Shown here: positions 58,513 through 64,000 of the stretch, piece after piece
Layout of the letters: the number at the start of each line of letters is the position of its first letter
How positions within the stretch are numbered: the first letter of the stretch is position 1
DNA from: Nissolia schottii
Lineage: Eukaryota > Streptophyta > Magnoliopsida > Fabales > Fabaceae
Reading direction: 5' to 3'
Length of the DNA stretch: 64,000 bases
NCBI GenBank assembly: GCA_003254905.1
Contig: QANU01003176.1
Location: 447,058 to 511,057, forward strand
The notes under the pieces: generated by a model
Seen by the model: only the letters and a program-made list of their open reading frames with translations
The model's database searches: none
Told to the model about the DNA's origin: nothing
Position numbers and translations under genes: made by a program

Positions 58513-61500
58513 CAACGTTTTCTAATCTATTCCGTTCACCATCCAGCACCTTCCTTCACTATAGCCACCTCTAACCTTTCTCACATTCTCTCTTCCTCCT
58601 CAATCTTTCAAAAATTACAAAGAATAAAGCTAACACACTGTTACATATCATTTGTATTTTAAAAAAAAAGGAAAAAAAATTTGGAATGGTGTCAGTGTCG
58701 GCAGTGGAGCTTGGCCAGAGTGTGGAAGTTGCAATCAACGATTGCTAGTTAAGAAAGTCAGTTTTAGGGAGCCAACAAGGGCAATGCATAGATTTCGGAA
58801 ACTCGAAAGACTTGAGAATGTTTCGGAAGCCACTAGCGTGCACTTGACTATTTAGGTGCATAGATACTCCATCAAAACTTAAAACTATTAGATCCTCGAA
58901 GTGTGTGATATATCAGAGACTTCGCCAACTTGTTATACTGACTTGCGTATTGCATAAACAACACAGCGTTTGTGTTTCATTGTTATTATAGACTCACTGC
59001 CGACTGTAGAAAGAAAACATAATTGTATCCTCATACATTTATCAATGACTAAAAAAATAAAAATGACAGTTAATTTAAGACAGAGTAGCTTTTTGCTAAA
59101 GAAAACACAAAGTTGATTTAAATATGCTATTATTATACCTCAGCCATAACATAAGATATTGATACATTGACCTCAATTGTTACATGTTAGGGACATAAAG
59201 GTTATTTTTATTTTAATTTAATTTTTTTTATTTATTAGACAACCATTTGATGGCATATAAATAGAAACCCCTCTATATAAAATGTACACAATTTACATTA
59301 TTGCGAAGTTACTTTAAATTCTAAATTTTTTTAAAGAAATTTATGAAAAATTGTTAACAAATAAGAATCATTTAAAATACATTTAAACATAATTAAATTT
59401 AATTTTAGCATACAGGCAACCGCATCAAAGTATCCAGTATCCAAAGAGAAAATGCGTTATTAAATAGAATAGACAAGTGACAAATTGACAAGAGGAAGAA
59501 TAAGAGATACAATCGCTGTCAATTATCATTACATTGGTTCTCGTTCAAAATAATAACAATATTTACAGCCACAAGCCCCCAGTTGGGCTGTATCAAACCT
59601 ACGCTATGGTCACAAGAACAGCATGATTCGTGACTCCCAAAAGCTAAGCTAAAGAAATGATTATAAAAGCATAAAAACCGAAGGACGAAATATGAATCAC
59701 TAACACCTGGCTAAAGTTGCCACCACACTACAAAACAAATATATGTTAGCACTGAATATCGAATGAAATTATCGCATCACATAAAAAATTGTACAAACAG
59801 TCCCTAGACGTTACATTACAGCATTCTAAAACGAACATTACGAACTTGCTAGTTTACATAACTTGTAAACTTCTCCTAACTTGTAAATGGACATTCTACA
59901 CTCGAACAAAATTCATTCATCATACGATTTATTGCATCGATTAATCTACGTGGTAATTTCTAATTTTTATTTGATATTTCTTAAAAATTTTAAAATTATG
60001 ACTTTAAATCAAATTCAAATTAATTTTAAATTGTTCTACAGTTCTATTTCTTTTCAAATATCTACTTCAAATCAAAAAATATGCAGAAATATTTATTTCA
60101 AATCACGCAACTCTATCGTGGTTGCCCTAGAACTCACCCGCTAATTATTTTATTGTAATACAAAAATCAAAATCATCATGTATATTAATCATTAGATACA
60201 TGCCTTGTTATGTTTTAGCTTTATTAATGGACATAGGAGTTACCATTTTTTGGTCAATTTTTTTAAGTTACTCCATACGCACTATGATTTCAAATTTCAT
60301 AGAGGCTATTTTTAAAACGAGGTAAAGTTAAGGGATGTCTATATGATTAGCCCCCCCTAAAATTTATCCTACAGACAAATGACTTATGTCGCAAAATGAA
60401 TAAGCGCTTATATCATTTAATCTTCCAACCAGGATATTCTAGGTATACAGGAGGCTATCAATTCCTACGTGCATCCTCAATTTTTATCACCGTTAAGAAG
60501 GCATGGTCCAAAATTTTCACTTGGTACTAGTCGTAGGTTTTAACTTTTAACTTTTCCTTACCATCCATTTCTGTACAAAATCTTGTGAGTATATTAAAAT
60601 TATCTTCTCTAGTTGTTTTCCGATCTTCCAATGGGATCTCCTAACCGTATATTTTCTATGATAGTAATTAATACATACTTGTACGTGTACCGAAGAAATA
60701 CTTATTTGCATACCAATTTCTATCAACCCCATTTGAAAACTCAAGCAAATAGAAAAACATCCCATACAATGTGGACAGTGAAAAACAGTTGGGCGGAAAA
60801 AGCTACATACAAAGTCCACACATAACCAAACTCAAATCAACATTAGAAACGACACATTATGAAAGCAACAGCAACAACGACTAAGATCATCAGAGATTCA
60901 AGATAGATTAATGGAGCAAACCAAAAGCAGTAAAAATAAAATAAATCCAACTACGTGGCACTGGGGAACCAGGCTTCCATAAAAAATTTGAAACTCCCCT
61001 TACAATGAATATAAATGTCAGTTTCCTTACTATTACTATTAATACCAAATTTAAATGTCATCTAGGTTGAAATTTATGTACGGGTCTTCCTCCGAATTGC
61101 TTGTACCAACAATTGTTAGTCTAGAGAAAATGAACAGCCAAAGATAATCTAGTTTATGTTTACTGAGCTAAACCGCTATTGGTTATCTAATCCTTGGTCA
61201 GCCAAAAGTGGTCATGCTCTATTCTACTATGGTATGTTTTTGCCATTTGTCATCTTCATGATGAATTTTGATTCATATTGGGTGCGTTATGTTGGCCAAT
61301 AGTTATAAACTATGCCTTAACTTTTTCTCCTTGATCACCCAACGATTAATATGCTGGCTCAGCCCCTATAACCTAATGTCCAAAAGTGGCTTTACTTTTC
61401 AAGCAAAGTCAACTAGATTACTGAGGGAACCATTATGCAGCCCAACAAATACTAATCTTCGCATAAGAAAGAAACAAACATGGGATTTCTAAGTAAGAAA

Positions 61501-64000
61501 GATTCGTGAAGTAGTTTATAAATCTATCCGCCATATCTCTCCCACCCCAATGGCTACTCATTTCACTCACATGATTCTGTTTCTAAAGCTATTGGCACCT
61601 AGTATAAACTGACAAGCATAGGTTGATTGTAATTCCAAACATCAGTGAATTATCGAGCATTTAAAATCATATACTTTCTAAGTGCACCTAACTACTCTCT
61701 AATCTTTTCCTGATGACTACTTTCATTCATTTAGTTCAAAAGTTTTATTCCCTGTAGAAGCTAATAAGGTAATTAATTTCACTCATTTAGTTCAAAATAA
61801 CTAACACATTTTTTGTTCCCACTAGAACCTAAATTAGGTTATTCCGTACTATCTCCATTTTGAGGAGGTACATGATAAGAAAAGGGAGGAGGGACTATCA
61901 TTATTGTAATCATCAATTTTGAACATTCATGTATCTCATTAGAAATCAATTGACGTGCTCTATTATTAAAAGGTGGGTTGGATTGGAAGGAAGGTTGTTC
62001 CTAAATTGAGTTTATAATCACCTTGTAGACAACGAAGTCAGAGGCAGTAACCTAGACATTGCACTGCACCTCACCCACTCAAAATGATTGCAAAAACAGT
62101 ATAAGATTACCTATCCTACCAAATCAGAAAATTTGTATCATTGTGAAAAATGAAGTAACCACGGGATATTACACTACACATGAGAGAGATTACTCATTCA
62201 ACAGACAAGCTAAACAGTTAGCTACAGGCTGTTGTTTGAATTAAGAAAGAATCTGTTAACATAGATTATTAAGATTAAAAATCACGAACCTGATTAAAAC
62301 ACAATGACAACGCAGAGATTGAAGCCCAGAATTGCCAATCAACAAGTCTATCTCACCACTTCAATGAGCGCTCCCAACATTGTGTGATAGAAAGACGATA
62401 TAATCTTTAACTAGGAAGAAGCGATTCTAGGAAATAATACAAAAAATCCAACAACCTATAAATTAGAAGTAATAAATTTTAAATTTTGCCACTATCACCA
62501 CTACAAATTATCTGAATCCAAATTTAGACTACAGGTTACTCAATCAGAACCAGTGTACCATAGATGAATATTCCTAGATAAAAATAGGTGAAATGAATAC
62601 ATCCTTTCCATCTGTCGGAAAAGGATACCGTAACCCTATAGTAATCCTATACTCAGTTCACCAAGTATCCTAGCTAAATTATGTAAAACATTTAACTTCT
62701 AATCGCCTATGTTATTTTTTCTATTAACTCAGTCTATGCCATGCTTTTTTACCAATCTATACATAGATAGTCCAGAGCTGGCATAAAGGAGGAGGGAGGA
62801 AGTTTATTGCAGGCAGTTGAAAGCCACATTTAACTTTGTCAAATGTTTATTGCATTGACCAGTGATACATTTTTTATTGTTCCTATTATGCTCTCAAAAA
62901 TTATGCTTTCTAAAATAAACATATAGTAACTTCAGTACATCAATTCTAAAACTATTAAGAAAAGCTTAAATTCATTTAAATATTTTCTATTTCCAAGTGA
63001 GAGGCCAAAATACCCATATCCTAGATTTTTTTTTGTAAATTTATTGGGCATTGTACCGATTTTGGATGTTTATACTCAAATCCATCTCCATGCAAACAAC
63101 TAACCAATTTGGCCAAAAGGTTCTAAAATTTAGCAGCCACCAATCAGCAGAGAAAATGCCACATGCTTTACTACTTTGTCCATTAGTCAAATTTGCTTTG
63201 TGGAGTCCATTAGTCAAATTTGCTTTGTGATTTACTCCACATTGATTGAAAACTAAGTTATGGCTGTTAAGCTCTTTGCACGCCATATGAAACTGTACTA
63301 GTACTCTAATCTAACAGAGTAAACAGCATCATCCCTCATAGTCTACAGGAACCCTAGGATATGTGATGAAGATAGGTCAAAGCTTTCTCCCAAGAATCCA
63401 ACATTGGCTAGATTCAAATTCAGTAGTGGAACATCAAAGTATAAAATTTTACAATTATGATGATAAGTAAAGAACAAGTTCTGAGCAATGATGCACTGCA
63501 ATGGTTCAATCTTCAATTATAAGTAATTCAGTCGAACCCAACCGAGGAGGTAAAAAGAACCCTACGTGAACCTTATATCTAATTACATAGAGCAGTCCAA
63601 GTAGGAATTTGAGGAAATATGGCTTTATAGTCGTGTGAGGTTTGAAGTGATTGGGGAAGGCTTGTAGAAGCCCCAATAAGAAAAGTAGGTCAAATGGAGA
63701 GTGGCCCAATAGCTAAATGTGGAGGAAAACCAAGAAAAACTATAGAAGAAACCATTAAAATGCTTTTAAAGGTTGGACTATAAACATGGTTCACAACAGG
63801 ACACCTATAGTTTGACCAAGATTTGGTTGCTGTTGTTGGAGCTTTTCTATCTTTCTCAATCTAAAAACTGAGTGTAGAGTTACTTTTAAGCTATGTGTAA
63901 AAATAAAAGTTTAGAGTAAAATTCATTAAAATAGGAGTAGGTATCATTGGTGTGGCTTTGTGGTTAATTTGCAATGAAATTTTGTCCTCTCTTTTTTGCT
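58513..64000. other. AT-rich region without a supported gene
   Basis: Frames here are short (under 95 residues) and none shows a known motif. A possible last exon on the minus strand (61051-61120, ending YINFNLDDI) is described as a finding. The stretch 59500-59880 could be 3' UTR of an unseen gene. No tRNA, rRNA or clear transposon ends were found by eye. Confidence 0.4.

Noticed and set aside
58652..58855. 67-residue frame with CGSCN
   Set aside because: Too short and lacks a second metal-binding pair; no supporting context.
62357..62410. Possible 54-base minus-strand exon with good acceptor and GTGAGA donor
   Set aside because: It cannot join in phase to the candidate exon at 61051-61120 without a stop, and no other partner exon is visible.
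1..64000. CRISPR arrays, operons, bacterial promoters
   Set aside because: The window is plant nuclear DNA; repeats seen are transposons, minisatellites and microsatellites.

Overview
This is a plant nuclear (eudicot) window. Genes are split by GT-AG introns, intergenic DNA is AT-rich and full of transposon remnants, and the encoded proteins belong to plant-specific families (OBERON, TWISTED DWARF 1, EFR3 of plants, CHX). The retroelement and MULE style suggests a legume, but that is an inference from general look and no species is assigned. There are two N gaps (25106-25816 and 52744-52902) and one lone N (28505).

Layout. 1-122 is the acidic C-terminal end of a gene lying to the left. 3459-7563 (-) is an OBERON4-like PHD protein (two coding exons, 1196 aa). 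12600-12989 (+) is a small unknown protein. 14095-16831 (-) is TWISTED DWARF 1/FKBP42 (seven coding exons, 369 aa). 17030-18716 is an inverted, degraded copy of the OBERON4 promoter and 5' coding region. It is joined at 18717 to a second copy of TWD1 exon 1 (to 18927). 19163-19515 (-) is a broken C-terminal piece of an alkyladenine DNA glycosylase gene. 21728-33572 (-) is an EFR3-like plasma-membrane scaffold (19 exons, 1025 aa), with a 4.0 kb Mutator-like element in intron 13. 35516-37265 (-) is a decayed Ty1/copia 3' end. 39891-43692 (+) is a CHX28-like cation/H+ exchanger (four exons, 785 aa). 44508-46018 (-) is RNA polymerase II subunit RPB11 (five exons, 116 aa). 48412-55522 (-) is a multi-zinc-finger PHD protein (13 exons, 849 aa), whose intron 6 holds a transposon-like segment carrying a piece of a tonoplast sugar transporter gene. 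I find no confident gene from 55523 to 64000.

The exon models were built by hand. Splice phases were checked across each junction, and every model gives an open frame of the length expected for its family. The genes do not form a pathway: they are unrelated housekeeping or developmental genes that happen to be neighbours. The most interesting content is structural. It includes the OBE4/TWD1 duplication with a chimeric junction, which places a copied OBE4 promoter head-to-head with TWD1. It also includes a MULE with an exact 9-bp target duplication inside EFR3, a captured sugar-transporter fragment, and a SINE whose empty site survives in a second repeat copy 17 kb away.
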